A stretch of 64,000 bases of DNA from assembly GCA_037127315.1 (NCBI GenBank), contig JBBBDQ010000332.1, positions 1,231,001 through 1,295,000 on the forward strand. Direction: 5' to 3'. The notes under the pieces were generated by a model. That model saw nothing but the letters and a program-made list of their open reading frames with translations, was not told the origin of the DNA and searched no databases. The first letter of the stretch is position 1, and every line of letters starts with the position of its first letter. This DNA comes from Ascarosepion bandense (Eukaryota; Mollusca; Cephalopoda; Sepiida; Sepiidae). Both the position numbers and the translations under genes were made by a program. Positions 52,234 to 63,794 of this stretch are shown one piece after another.

Positions 52234-53370
52234 TATTTCACTCCAAGCAAGGCATTCCACTGCCACTATTGCGCAGTGGGGTTATAGGGGAATGTGCTGA
52301 GAAAGAGTGGTTAGTCATAGGAAATGTCGGAAGGAGGGTGATAGACGGATTAGGATACCGAGGATGAGGGTTGGGTAGATGGGTAGAGTCTTTGAGGAAA
52401 TGGATGCGAGTTAGTGTGATAGATGTCTATTGACCTTACATTTAAATTCCTGGAGATTGTAGCTGTCGGGGAAGCAAGTATATGGAAGGGAATTCCACAG
52501 GCGAGAAGTGCAAGAAAAAAAGCTGTTAGAGTAGAAATTGCGGTTACATCTTATTTGTTTCACTGTAAAAGAGTGGGACCTAGTTGATAATCTAGTATCT
52601 CTTGCAAATTCATACCTAAGGAGCACCAGTGAACTAAGTTCATTGGATCAGAAGCCGTGAAAGTATTTATAGAAGAGGCACAGGGAAGCCACATCTCACC
52701 GGTGAGAGAGTGACTGCAGCCGGGCTACCAAGTCGGCATCGATCATATTACAGATTCTCCGTTGTATTTTATCAAGGACCCCGAGTGGAATAACAGGGGC
52801 ACCCGACCAGATATGGCAGCAGTATTCAATACACGGGCTGATGGTAGATTTATATATGTGCAAGATGAACTCAGGCGGGGAAAACAGAGAACCAACTTTC
52901 ATAGCCGTGGATGTAGCAATAGATTCGATATAGTCATTCCACTTGAGGTCCGCTGAGAGTGTGAGGCTAAGGAGGCGTACCGTTTTACTCTCGGGGAGGC
53001 AGGCCTGTCCCATGCTAATAGAAGGTACAAGCGATTGTCTATGATGGTTAATTGATAGCAGCTTCGTTTTGGAAGCATTAAAATTTACGAGCCATTTCTT
53101 AATCCCAGTCAACCACGGACCGGAGTTCCTTCTCAAGCTCGGCAGCGAGGATCGCTTTATCGCCAACACCGGATTTTTGATCGAGGCGAGAGTAAACTGT
53201 GGTGTTATCGGCGTACATGCCTACTTGGGATCTTTTAGCATCGGGGAGATCGTTAATGTAGATCAGAAAGAGCGTAGGACCTAGGATAAAGCCTTGAGGG
53301 AAAGACGTGTTCGTATGGTAGTTTTGGAAAGCATGACTGTCTAATATCACCTTCAATGTGCGATTGGAGA
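52230..53370 (-). pseudogene. LINE-A, longest copy, with partial reverse transcriptase
   Basis: Minus strand. RT motifs appear at 53099-53356: FPQGFILGPTLFLIYINDLP, then GMYADNTTVYS, where the second Asp of the YADD catalytic box has become Asn. A frameshift near 53100 leads to KKWLVNFNASKTKLLSINHH, ADLKWNDYIESIATSTAMKV, PCIEYCCHIWSGAP, LDKIQRRICNMIDADLVARL, and after another shift FTVKQIRCNRNFYSNSFFSC and SRLWNSLPYTCFPDSYNLQE. The 3' UTR ends at 52230. The endonuclease and first RT motifs are missing. In life the protein would copy LINE RNA onto nicked DNA. Clade Jockey/CR1-like, not resolved. Confidence 0.85.
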
Positions 53371-53389
53371 GGAATTAGGTGAAACAAAA

Positions 53390-53535
53390 CATTTTTTGTC
53401 TTTATTTTCACCTGATATTGAAGCCAAAATACGATGTTTAGAGCGGCTCATGATAAAAATTAATAGACATTCATTGTCTGTTATATTTAATAGTATATGT
53501 TTAGAAACTTAACTGCTGCCCCTCGATACACTATA
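53390..53535 (-). repeat. Terminal repeat family T, copy
   Basis: Shares AAAATACGATGTTTAGAG, CTCATGATAAAAATTAATAG and TAGTATATGTTTAGAAA with the other family-T copies. A short TA run follows at 53533-53550. Confidence 0.5.
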
Positions 53536-53567
53536 TATATATATATATAGTCATCTGCAGACAGACC

Positions 53568-53813
53568 TGTTTCGCATTATCACAGCTCAGCAGTACGGTT
53601 AGACAGCCGATAGCCTTTTACCCAGGATTGAAACTCGACCGATTCTACCTCTGAGCTACGGGCGCTCGGTAGAAGAAGGCAGACTTTTTAGCGTGTATAT
53701 TATCATTATACACGCCCAATAGCCGAGAGTGTTCTAATTCATTGCTGAATGAACGATGCGTAGATGCCAGAGTAGCTACTGTTTTTCAAAGTCTACCATT
53801 CTTCCAAAGTGCT

Positions 53814-53815
<2 letters not shown>
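53568..53815 (-). mobile_element. tRNA-derived SINE-G, copy 2
   Basis: On the minus strand CCGTAGCTCAGAGGTAGAAT (box A region) and GGTCGAGTTTCAATCCTGG (box B) are well preserved and resemble a tRNA gene lacking stable acceptor pairing. The body ends near (TA)n at 53816. Confidence 0.65.
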
Positions 53816-53855
<40 letters not shown>

Positions 53856-53945
53856 ATGTATATTTGAGTAGCAATCTTTTTAACGAAACATGTTTAATAT
53901 ATATATATATTATATTAAACATGTTTCGTTAATCATATAATTATA
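53816..53945. repeat. (TA)n followed by an AT-rich palindrome
   Basis: After the TA tract, TAACGAAACATGTTTAATAT and its complement ATATTAAACATGTTTCGTTA form a hairpin around a short TA core (about 53880-53935). Confidence 0.8.
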
Positions 53946-54315
53946 TAATTAATAATAATTATATAATGAATAATAATTATATAATTAACAATAATTAATT
54001 ATTTTAATTATGCATATATATATATTTTTATATATAGGATTAATATAAATATAAAATTTGTCACTTAGCTAAATAATGTTTTGTAAGCAAGTTGTGCAAT
54101 GTTTTCGATCCTTTCATCAAGAGATTTTATTAATTTTTCTGCCTGACACTTCGGGATTCGTAGAAAACGCGGTAATACGATGTTTGTTTTTTCAAATAAT
54201 TTGTTTTAAATTGCTATACATTTTTGTTTTATGAATATTGTATTCGGTAATTTTTCAGTAACTTAGCTGTTTTTATGACAAATATTGTGATTGTAAAACG
54301 TTGAATTTTTTGATG

Positions 54316-54370
<55 letters not shown>

Positions 54371-54780
54371 TTTAGCCATCTTCAAGGATGCTTCCCTATT
54401 TCACATTAAATGAAGATATTGGCTATTTGTGTATCTGCGTAGTCATATGCTTTTTTTTATATTCCGTTAAACATCGAACACACTACTGACGTGTTCACAG
54501 CAGACATTATTAAGTGTTGTATTGTTTCCTCTTTAAAAGAGACAGTTTATTGAGATGTAGTTTGGTGTTAATTCTTATTTGTCCGAAATAATTAACTCCA
54601 AAAATAATATTAACCTGAATACTGACTTTTTATTATTCTTTCATTATTCTCTCGATCTCGAAGCTTTAATAAAAGTGAAACGTGTTACATTGGAACACGA
54701 TTATTTTAATGTTTTACTTATATCTCTCATCTCGTAAGATTCGCATCCATATATTCAACTCATATATTCCGAACTGGCAG
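53946..54780. other. No recognised gene; (TA)n at 54319-54365
   Basis: AT-rich sequence with an ATAATT-type local repeat at 53935-54010. No gene signal. Confidence 0.4.
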
Positions 54781-54782
54781 AC

Positions 54783-55800
54783 AAGATGCAGTCACTTTCT
54801 CACCGGCGCAATATGGCGTTTCTGTGTCTCTTCTACAAGTACTTTCACGGTTTTTGTTCCGATGAATTTAGCTCGCTGGTTCCCCCTATGCATGAATTTT
54901 CTCGAGCCACAAGATTAGCAACTAGGTCCCACCCTTTTACTGTGAAAGCAATAAAATATAAGCGCAAATTCTACTCCATTAGCTTCTTTTCTCGCACTAC
55001 CCGTCTGTGGAATTCCCTTCCGTTTACTTGCTTCCCCGACAGCTAAAATCTCCAGAAGTTTATGTGTAAAGTCAGGAGCCATCTGCTATCTTGCTAGCTT
55101 ACATCCTCTCTCTTTCTTGCTCCTTTCTCCTTTCTCCGTCCACTCTACTCTCAGTGGCTTACGGCCATATCACGTTGAATACACCGGTTCTCGCTCGATC
55201 ACCGAAGTTAAGCAACGTTGAGCCTGGTCAGTACTTAGATGGGTGACCGCTTGGGAATACCAGGTGCTGTAAGCGTTTAGTGATGAATGTGTGTTGTGGT
55301 ACAGTGGATATCGGCTCGGAAAGAGAAATCGGTGAGCTGAGTTCGAATTCCAGTTGAATACCTGCATTCACTTAAGCACTGGTACCCTTGGGAAAGGTAT
55401 TAATCTGTCCCTTCCCTCCATTTATGGGTTAAATAACAGGGTAGGACTTGGGGACCCTACCCTTAAAAACAAATCCCAATGAATCTTGATACTCGAAAAA
55501 GAAAAATGTATTACTAGACACAAAACTTATATAAAAACAACATTAAATTGTTGAAAGAAAAAGGTATTACCAGCAATAAATAAATAAAAATTAGTTGGCA
55601 ATAAATGACCCACCGAGGTTGATTTGCCATAAAAAAAAAACAACCAAACCAAATCTACTCTCAGTATCTTAACCCTTCTCTTACCCAATTCCTGACACGC
55701 CCTGTAACCTGTCACTTTTTCTCATAACTTTCTTCCTGTGTAAGCCCCTGTGCACCAGTAGCAATAAACTGCCTTGCTTGGGGCGATATGATAAAAAAAA
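54783..55800 (+). pseudogene. LINE-A 3' fragment interrupted by composite SINE
   Basis: Coding remnant QSLSHRRNMAFLCLFYKYFH, FTVKAIKYKRKFYSISFFSR and TRLWNSLPFTCFPDS then a stop, followed by 3' UTR to 55155. The SINE occupies 55156-55653. The UTR resumes at 55654 and ends at GCCTTGCTTGGGGCGATATG plus A-run at about 55797. The LINE is therefore older than the SINE insertion. Confidence 0.85.
55156..55653 (+). mobile_element. Full-length 5S-tRNA composite SINE-C with perfect TSD
   Basis: 498 bp bounded by identical 12-bp duplications TCTACTCTCAGT (55144-55155, 55654-55665). Order: 5S-like head (GGCTTACGGCCATATCACGT to GGTGCTGTAAGCG, including GTTAAGCAACGTTGAGCCTG and GATGGGTGACCGCTTGGGAA, the region of the 5S internal control region), then tRNA-like head (GTTGTGGTACAGTGGATATC, GAGTTCGAATTCC). 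The body contains TACCCTTGGGAAAGGTATTA, ATCCCAATGAATCTTGATAC and ATTGTTGAAAGAAAAAGGTA. The tail is ACCGAGGTTGATTTGCCAT and an A-rich run. It sits inside a LINE-A 3' UTR. No protein. Confidence 0.9.
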
Positions 55801-56059
55801 TGAAAATAAAAATATGTATGTACGTGCGTGTATGTGTGTGTTTATGTGTATTCGTGCGTGGGTTGCCTCCCTATTTTGCTGAAGCGTATTTTAGTAATTA
55901 TTGTTGTTGTTCTATACACTTTGGTTGATATAGACACAATTAGATTCGTAGGGAAGCCACAGGTACCGAAGCTGCAGGAGAAGTGGTGTATCTTAGGTAA
56001 GATAGTCTGACGGAACTTGACCCTCTCCAGGCTGGTTTGAATTCCGAGTTTCTCCTTCT

Positions 56060-56225
56060 TCTATACCTACTTGAACCCAGTCTCTCCTGTTATTTATCCG
56101 AAGCTGGAAGAAGAAGAGACAGATTCTTTCTTCGGCAGAAGTATGAGCACGTAAGTGAATTTAAGAACAAGAACTCGAACTCGACTCTCCGATTTCCCAA
56201 TCCGAGCCGCTATCTATTACCGCTC
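56060..56225 (-). mobile_element. SINE-A, diverged 5' part
   Basis: The complement has CGAGTTCGAGTTC and AATTCACTTACGTGCTCATA, with GGATAAATAACAGGAGAG. Heavily mutated. Confidence 0.5.
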
Positions 56226-56382
56226 TCCAATTTAAAAAATAATAATCCTAGTATATTTGGCGATGTCGACATGATGTCTTTGTTAATTATGAGATTCTCT
56301 GTGTGATCTGTGGGCTTGATATTGAAGAACGACATCAACGACATTGATAACGCATTTTTTGTAAACGATACCGACAATTATT

Positions 56383-56535
56383 TTTTTTAATAATTTCACC
56401 CCAAACAAGGTGATAATGCCACCAAGCCGCAAGTATTTCATGGGAGTAAAAGAGTATGAAAATACTTTAGAAAGAACCGAAAACCCAATCCTAAACAGGA
56501 AACAAGGAATAAAAATCTAACTTTGTGAAGTAGAC
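56383..56535 (-). mobile_element. SINE-B monomer, diverged
   Basis: The T-run and TAATTTCACCCCAAACAAGG start is the complement of the shared LINE-A tail. It then has the complement of TGTTTAGGATTGGGTTTTC. Confidence 0.55.
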
Positions 56536-56539
56536 GGTG

Positions 56540-57235
56540 AAGAGATTATTTTTGGTATGGATGAACAAAAAGGAAATAATTCTTGCTTTGACTGAATACT
56601 GATTGTTATGCGTTATAAGTTGTAACAAAAGGAAAAAAAATGATTGACCAAAACACAGAGCAAAATCACAGACACATATTTAATTTACAAAAACACAAAA
56701 TCAATTTTTTTACAAATATAAAATTTTTACATTCAAATAAAAAAAAATAGTTTACTGCTGGCAGAGTTACGGGTAAGTGTTACGAAGGGGATGGAAGGTG
56801 TCAAGTATCTTTACCCAGTTAAGATAGCGAAGTAGTTTCAGTGCTATACCTTTGGAAATCCTCAAATGTGTATATAAAAAAATAATTTTTTGTTTAGTCA
56901 ATGAAATAGTAAAAAGAAAAAAATCTTTTTACCCATTAATTCCATGAGGTCCACTTTCAGGTTTTATTTGGTCGGCACTTTTTCGTAGAGATTCTTTAGA
57001 CTGGATATACAAATCCTGAGACGGGTTAGAGTTGATTATGTCAGCAAATCCTTTTAACAACTAACTACTCTCTTCCCAATACCTATTTTTTTAGAGTCTA
57101 ACACCTAATTTGCATATTTCTCGAAATCTCCCGAATTCTCTAGAATTTCTCGAACATTCTACGATCTTCCAAAATGTTCTATTCCTAATGTCTCTATTTA
57201 ATAACTATTTCATGAATTAAAACTTCTTTGTATAA
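56540..57235. other. No recognised gene
   Basis: AT-rich on the left, plainer on the right. No shared repeat or credible exon was recognised. Confidence 0.4.
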
Positions 57236-57238
57236 ACA

Positions 57239-57540
57239 AGTCAGTCAGTTAAGTGCCATACGTGATACACGCTTGGGCCATCATGTCTCGAAAGAGACAT
57301 GACTGACTGGGCAGAAGATTATCCCGGAGTAGGTTGCCATTGCTTTCTGCGGTAGACTGGTTTCCAACCAAAGCTATAGGACCCAATCTGTCCTATTATT
57401 TAACCCATAACTGGGGGGAAGAGACGGATTAATACCTTTCCCAAGGGTATTTGCGCGTAAGTGAATGCAAGGAATTCAACTGGAATTTGAACTCGGCTCT
57501 CCGATTTCTCGTTCCGAGCCGATATCCACTGCGCCACAAA
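57239..57540 (-). mobile_element. SINE-A, near-consensus (minus strand)
   Basis: Head at the high end (complement: TGTGGCGCAGTGGATATCGG, GAGTTCAAATTCC), tail at the low end (TGGCACTTAACTGACTGAC). Good conservation suggests a younger copy. Confidence 0.8.
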
Positions 57541-57544
57541 GGAC

Positions 57545-58106
57545 TCACTAAAATCCATCATCATCATCATCATCATGTTGTACCGACTGTACGGATTCTC
57601 AGGATTCTTTCTCTCCCGTGGCTATGATTATGCACTTACATCTGCTAGTCCTTCAGTCCGGCAATATGTGTCTTCACATACATTTAGAATCGGCAATCAG
57701 TGCCAGTGCGACCATATCTTGATTTCTCCAAGAGGACGTCACGGATAGGATCCTTCTTATATCTACAGGAATGCCCCACAAATCTTGTTGTTTCCTGTTG
57801 AATGACTTGGGAGTTGAGGGAGGTAGACGACTGAAACGCTGCTTTCATGAAGGGTGCTGTTTCCAGAATAGGCTCAAGCCAACACGCAGCTTTCTGTTCT
57901 ACGTGCCATCAAGTTTTGTTTCCGATCGATCTGTTAATGTATCCCTTATGGATACACTGCGATTTCTTACCGTCTTGGGAATTTAGTTTCTTTTTGGACT
58001 TGTTTTATATCTCCTGAAGTATTCGGCCATTATCAGATTAAATTCATCGTCTTTCTTTCTTTTTACCTTTTTGAGTATTCATTCTTTCTTTACTGTCATT
58101 TTCTCT

Positions 58107-58146
<40 letters not shown>

Positions 58147-58225
58147 TTGTTTAGCTACATTTTAACTTTTTCTAGTTCCTTTCTTTATTTTTTATTTTTT
58201 CTATTTACTTCTATATTTACTATAT
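57545..58225. other. No recognised gene; (TTTC)n at 58100-58145
   Basis: A short CAT trinucleotide run lies at 57557-57575. The frame at 57771-57986 has no recognisable family. Confidence 0.4.
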
Positions 58226-58228
58226 ATA

Positions 58229-58759
58229 TCTAAACTTATCTATAAATGGAACTTTATCTGTGTGTGTGTCTGTGTGTGTGTGGGTCCGTTAGCTATAGAC
58301 TCCGAAACGGCTGAACCGATTTTCTTGAAAATTTACACAGTTGTACTACAAGCGTCTGCGAGTGTTCTTAGCTAGGTTTTGTGTCGAGGTACCACCGATA
58401 AATATCGAAAATCTCTAATCGAAAAATGTCGGGTTATAGAAGAAGTGGTTCGATTTTAATCAAATTTGATACACTCATAGACAATGACATAAGAAACGAT
58501 ATTCAGAAGTTCCAAGGTTGCAGTTCTTACAATAGTGCAGAAAATCGATAATATATATATATATATATAAAAGGAAAGATGTTTGTGTGTGTGTGTGTGT
58601 GTGTTTATCTGTCTGTATGTCCTTTATACAAATCCACAATTTTTATCCGATTCTCACCAAACTTCACGCAAATATTCTTTAGGCTGATTCTGAACTCCAG
58701 GACCATGGATTAGTTTTAAAGCTTTCATGACACACGAGCAACGCCGGGCTATACTGCGA

Positions 58760-58760
<1 letters not shown>
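58229..58760 (+). mobile_element. Helitron-like non-autonomous element H4
   Basis: Contiguous 532-bp copy. It begins TCTAAACTTATCTATAAATG after A, contains the CCGAAACGGCTGAACCGATT and CTTCACGCAAATATTCTTTA blocks, and ends GCAACGCCGGGCTATACTG then CGAG before T, with one change in the CTAG end. It gives the uninterrupted order that proves H3 was split. (TA)n follows to 58807. Confidence 0.75.
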
Positions 58761-58805
<45 letters not shown>

Positions 58806-58809
<4 letters not shown>

Positions 58810-59639
58810 AACATTAAAACTTTCATCGCGAGTAAAAATATTTACAATAAGGCCCTTCAAAAAAGCGGATATAAGAACAAGTTAACATATAATAAACCTA
58901 CAATAGACTCCGAATCATCCAAAAATAAAAATAAAGGAAACTGTAGAAAAAGAAAGATAATTTGGTTTAACCCCCCTCCTTATTGTAAACTAACTAACGT
59001 CAATATTGGTAAATATTTTCTCAAGTTAATAGACAAAAATTTTAATAACAGTAACCCTCTACGGAAAATTTTTAATAGGTACACCCTTAAAATTAATTAT
59101 TCTTGCACCCCGAATATGGACAGCCTTATTAGTTCCCATAATAGGAGTATTCTGGTGAACTTGTGCAATGCTGAATCTAGGTCCGGAATTCTAAACGAAT
59201 GCAACTGTAATTCTGTGGACGCCTGCCCGGTGGAGGGAAAATGCAAATCCACCCAGGTGATTTATGAAGCCCGCATTTCTCCATCAAACAACCAAAAAAA
59301 AAAAAAAAAAATGACTTCCGGACCTATATCGGTATGTCTGCCGGTCCTTTCAAACAAAGACTATATAACCACAGGTACTCTTTTTCGAACCCCGCTCAGA
59401 GGTACCAGACAGCCCTTTCGCAGGCATTCTGGAAAATGAAAGAGGAAGGGCTGGATCCTGGAATTAGCTGGAAACTGATAGGTTCAGCCCGTATTCCGAG
59501 GAATTTTCGTGATAGGTGCCGTCTATGTTTACTGGAAAAAATCTCAATATTAAAATACCCCCACCAACACCGGCTACTGAATCTTAGGAGGGAATTCATC
59601 AGTAAGTGCCGCCACAAGGCAAATTTTTTGAATACTTAA
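58806..59639 (+). pseudogene. Penelope-like element, linker and GIY-YIG endonuclease, copy 2
   Basis: An open frame from 58806 (SNIKTFIASKNIYNKALQKS) passes KRKIIWFNPPPYCKLTNVNI, LRKIFNRYTLKINYSC, the CNCNSVDACPVEGKC cysteine cluster and QVIYEARIS. A run of 18 A (59294-59311) shifts the frame. The rest reads FRTYIGMSAGPFKQRLYNHR, SFSNPAQRYQTALSQAFWKM, KEEGLDPGISWKLIGSARIP, RDRCRLCLLEKISILKYPH and RREFISKCRHKANFLNT then a stop. Same domain order as 32254-32953. The RT core is absent; a Helitron and (TA)n adjoin the 5' side. Apart from the A-run the frame is intact. Confidence 0.85.
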
Positions 59640-59644
59640 ATTTA

Positions 59645-60560
<916 letters not shown>

Positions 60561-60616
<56 letters not shown>

Positions 60617-60625
60617 GAAAGAGAG
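60561..60625. repeat. (TA)n-(GA)n-(GACA)n tract
   Basis: Three simple repeats in a row. A purine-rich stretch follows to about 60770. Confidence 0.9.
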
Positions 60626-60784
60626 GACAGAAATAAATAGAAAAAAAGAAAAATAAAGAAAAAGGAACTAGAAAAAGTTAAAATAAATCTAAACAAAAGA
60701 AAAAAAGAAAGAAGAGAACAGAAAAAGATAGAAAAGAAAGAATGAATACACAAAAAAGGTAAAAAGAAACAGGATGAATTTAAT

Positions 60785-60860
<76 letters not shown>
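60785..60860. repeat. (CA)n-(TA)n microsatellite
   Basis: CA then TA, about 75 bp. Confidence 0.95.
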
Positions 60861-60861
<1 letters not shown>

Positions 60862-61515
60862 CAAAAGTATGCAGCTTAAAAGGTTTGATTAAAAAATGCC
60901 GACAAGGATGGTCTTTTAAATTTTCTATTCTCTCATCCCAATTTTCGAATAAGAAGTATTCCCGAATTTGTTTATCACAATTAAGACCACACCCTTTAGC
61001 CCCTTAATCAAAAATTGGAAACGTGTAACAAGAAATTAAAAATTGTCGGTTTTTTACACGAAATTCTCTCTTTCCCTCTCTATCTCCCTCTCTTTATATA
61101 TATATATAGAGAGAGAGGGGGGTGGAGAGAGAGAGGTGATGGAGAGAGAAAACAAGAGTAATGAATGGAGACATAACTTTGCCATCACTAGTGATCACTC
61201 CAAATACATTCTTAATCACCATTAGGCTCATCCAACTCATTCAAAATCCTCTGCACTATCCTCGGATTGGCACCCAAACACTCTGAAATGATCGTAATAG
61301 AGCTACCGACGCAAATGCTAAGAATGTTGTTTCCAAATTTCTGGTGGAGAGAATTTCGTCATCGTGCACTTTTTCAGCAGACTGTGCCCAACTGAACCTA
61401 CTATACTGTGCAGTGGACAAAATCAAAAACTAAGAGCGGGCATGGGCAGAATTAAAAGATAAAACGTCGATAATTTACCTAGTCACTTCCTGTACATAGT
61501 TCATATCTATGTTCA
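60862..61515. other. No recognised gene
   Basis: Single-copy-looking sequence with a short TA/GA patch near 61095-61130. Confidence 0.4.
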
Positions 61516-61524
61516 CTATATATA

Positions 61525-61898
61525 CACTACCGGCCATAATTATTAGGCCACCACAGTTTTAAAAGAAATTATGTGTTTCATTCTATTTTTAGTATTTATT
61601 GTCAAATGAAAATAGAATGATTCTTTTGTTATTATTACTTTGCAAAATGTTGCAAGGCAAGGAAGCAAAGATGAATTCGTCCGAATCACCCAAAATTTTC
61701 TTTATTCTTTCATTGATGAAACTGCATTATAGGTAATTATTAAATATTTATAAATTCATTTGATGCACGTGTTATTGTGCAGTATTAACAGAAGAAACAT
61801 TCTATTTTCATTTACAATTATTTACTTGCAAAAATACTAAAAAACAGTTTGAAATACATCATTTTTTTAAACACTGGGGTGGCCAAATAATTATGGCC

Positions 61899-61901
<3 letters not shown>
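61525..61901. mobile_element. Tc1-type MITE with intact terminal inverted repeats
   Basis: The left end CACTACCGGCCATAATTATT pairs with AATAATTATGGCCGG at the right end; both continue inward (CACAGTTTTAAAA against TTTAAACACTGGGGT). TA dinucleotides flank both ends. Homologous to 21148-21531, but the internal transposase scrap is replaced by other AT-rich sequence. Confidence 0.75.
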
Positions 61902-61943
<42 letters not shown>

Positions 61944-61948
<5 letters not shown>

Positions 61949-62366
61949 TGCAGGTTTCATTGAATAATATAGACAAGTTTTGTCTATTAATTTTGTGTAG
62001 GATCCGTTCATACCGTCTGATATACTTGATGGTGATGTCGTTGAAAGACAACAAAAAATCACAGTAATTGTTGATTTTTTTATCGGGTCTAAGCTTTCGG
62101 CTCACATAAGCCATTATCAAAGAGTAAATATTAACACACAGTAAACATAGAACATTTAAGTTATTAACAATGAAGAGAATTGAATTGAAAATATAAGTCC
62201 ATCCCTACCGTGGCGGATGGCCGAAGACAGTGACAAAATAGTGGCATTGTGGCGTTGTGTTGTTTCAACGACATCACCATCAAGAATATCAGACGGTATG
62301 AACGGATCCTACACAAAATTAATAGACAAAACTTGTCTATATTATTCAATGAAACCTGCATGAATG
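61944..62366. pseudogene. Penelope-like N-terminal segment as an inverted pair
   Basis: Arms 61944-62054 (minus coding) and 62258-62366 (plus coding) both encode FNDITIK-IRRYERILHKIN and RQNLSILFNETCMN. The plus arm continues EKMLPKYTQ. This resembles the N-terminal region upstream of the RT in Penelope-like proteins (inference from motif resemblance). The central 200 bp contains CTTTCGGCTCACATAAGCC. (TA)n tracts lie at both outer edges. Confidence 0.55.
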
Positions 62367-62391
62367 AAAAAATGCTGCCAAAATACACACA

Positions 62392-62426
<35 letters not shown>

Positions 62427-62428
<2 letters not shown>

Positions 62429-62729
62429 AGACAATGAATGTCTATAATGTTTAATCATGAGCCATTCTAAACATCGTATTTTGGCTTTAATTTCAGTTGG
62501 AAATAAAGACAAAAAAATTCTCCAACATTTGCATAAGTTTTTATTAAGTTGGTTCTAAGCTTTCGGCTCACATTATCCAAATGTTAGAGAATTTTTGTCT
62601 TTATTTTCAACTGAAATTAAAGCCAAAATACGATGTTTAGAATGGCTCATGATTAAACATTATAGACATTCATTGTCTCTTATATTTAACTACATGTTTA
62701 GAAAATTATTTGCTGCCTCGATACACTAA

Positions 62730-62735
<6 letters not shown>
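62427..62735. repeat. Terminal repeat family T as a 100-bp palindrome
   Basis: Arms 62427-62532 and about 62580-62680 are inverted copies (GAGACAATGAATGTCTATAA ... TTATAGACATTCATTGTCTC) with a loop of about 48 bp containing CTAAGCTTTCGGCTCACATT. (TA)n lies on both sides (62395-62425, 62730-62756). Confidence 0.75.
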
Positions 62736-62756
<21 letters not shown>

Positions 62757-62775
<19 letters not shown>

Positions 62776-63055
62776 TATGTGTGTGTGAAAGGGAGCGAGA
62801 CAAAGAGAGAGAGAACGAGAACCCAATATTGGCTGTCAGACAATATTTTCAATCGCATCACCCCTTAGAACCGGCTACTTAACTCTCTACAAGGCAACCA
62901 CTTCATGATTGTGTGAGGCACAGTTAAGCGAGAGACCAAAAAACTCTTTGTCACACGAAAAGATGAAATGAAGGCAAGGATTATGGCAGCATTCACCAAC
63001 TAAAACAAGTCGTCTGGAGGCCGTAGTTAAAGTTGATAGCGATTTTGTTGAATAT
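62757..63055. other. (GA)n then no recognised feature
   Basis: GA run at 62757-62776; the remainder is unrecognised. Confidence 0.4.
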
Positions 63056-63059
63056 ATTT

Positions 63060-63420
63060 ACGCTAACGTGAATGGGCATGGCGAAAGACGCGTTCCAGAA
63101 GTTGAGTAGAGTATTAAGTGACAAGAAAATTTCACTAGAAACAAAGAAAACAGTACTGGATTTCTATGTGATGTCAGTTCTTCAATATGGCAGTGAATAC
63201 TGGACAATATCATCAAAGATGAAAGAAAAAACTAAAGAAATTTAAATGTGGTTCTACAGAAGGATGCAGCGGATATCATGGATCGAGCATATGAGCAATG
63301 ATGAGGTTTTGGAAAGGAGGGAAACGAAAAGGAAATTATTACTGAGCATCAGGAAGAGATAGCTAAAGTTCCTGGAATATGCACTGAAGAAGGAGGGAAT
63401 TCAGAGTTTGATACTAACAG
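63060..63420 (+). pseudogene. RTE-like LINE C-terminal scrap
   Basis: Plus-strand readings across frameshifts resemble a VLDFYVMSVLQYGSEYWTIS segment, MWFYRRMQRISWIEHMSN and EVLERRETKRKLLLSIRKR. They correspond to the WFYRRMLGIPWSEHVSN region of the LINE at 27125-27720. Several stops; 5' truncated. Confidence 0.6.
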
Positions 63421-63424
63421 GCCA

Positions 63425-63790
63425 GATGGGTGGAGTGTGAACCGGGCGATAGTTTAGTCTATCTACTCCAATTGAGGAAAAAAAAACAAAAAAACAGAAA
63501 AGATTGGAAAAGAGAAAGCCGGAAACCACATCCTAAACAGGAACAAGGGATGAGAGCCTCTACACCTGTTCAATAGACGTGGGTGGAGTGTGAACCGGGC
63601 GATAGTTTAGTCTATCTACTCCAATTGGGGAAAATAAATAAATAAATAAATAAGAGAGTGAAAAGAATGAAGAAGAGAAAGCCGAAAACCACATCCTAAG
63701 CAGGGAACAAGGGATGAGCCTCTCCACCTGTTCAATCGTCATGGGTGGAGTGTTAACCTGGCGATAGTTAAGTCTATCTGTTCCGATAAA
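63425..63790 (-). mobile_element. SINE-B dimer (minus strand)
   Basis: Two or more monomers read from the minus strand (GGAGTAGATAGACTAAACTA, CGCCCGGTTCACACTCCACC, TTTAGGATGTGGTTTCC), separated by (T)n- and (TTTA)n-like linkers. The LINE-A-type tail is missing at the low-coordinate end, so it is 3' truncated. Confidence 0.7.
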
Positions 63791-63794
63791 AAAA

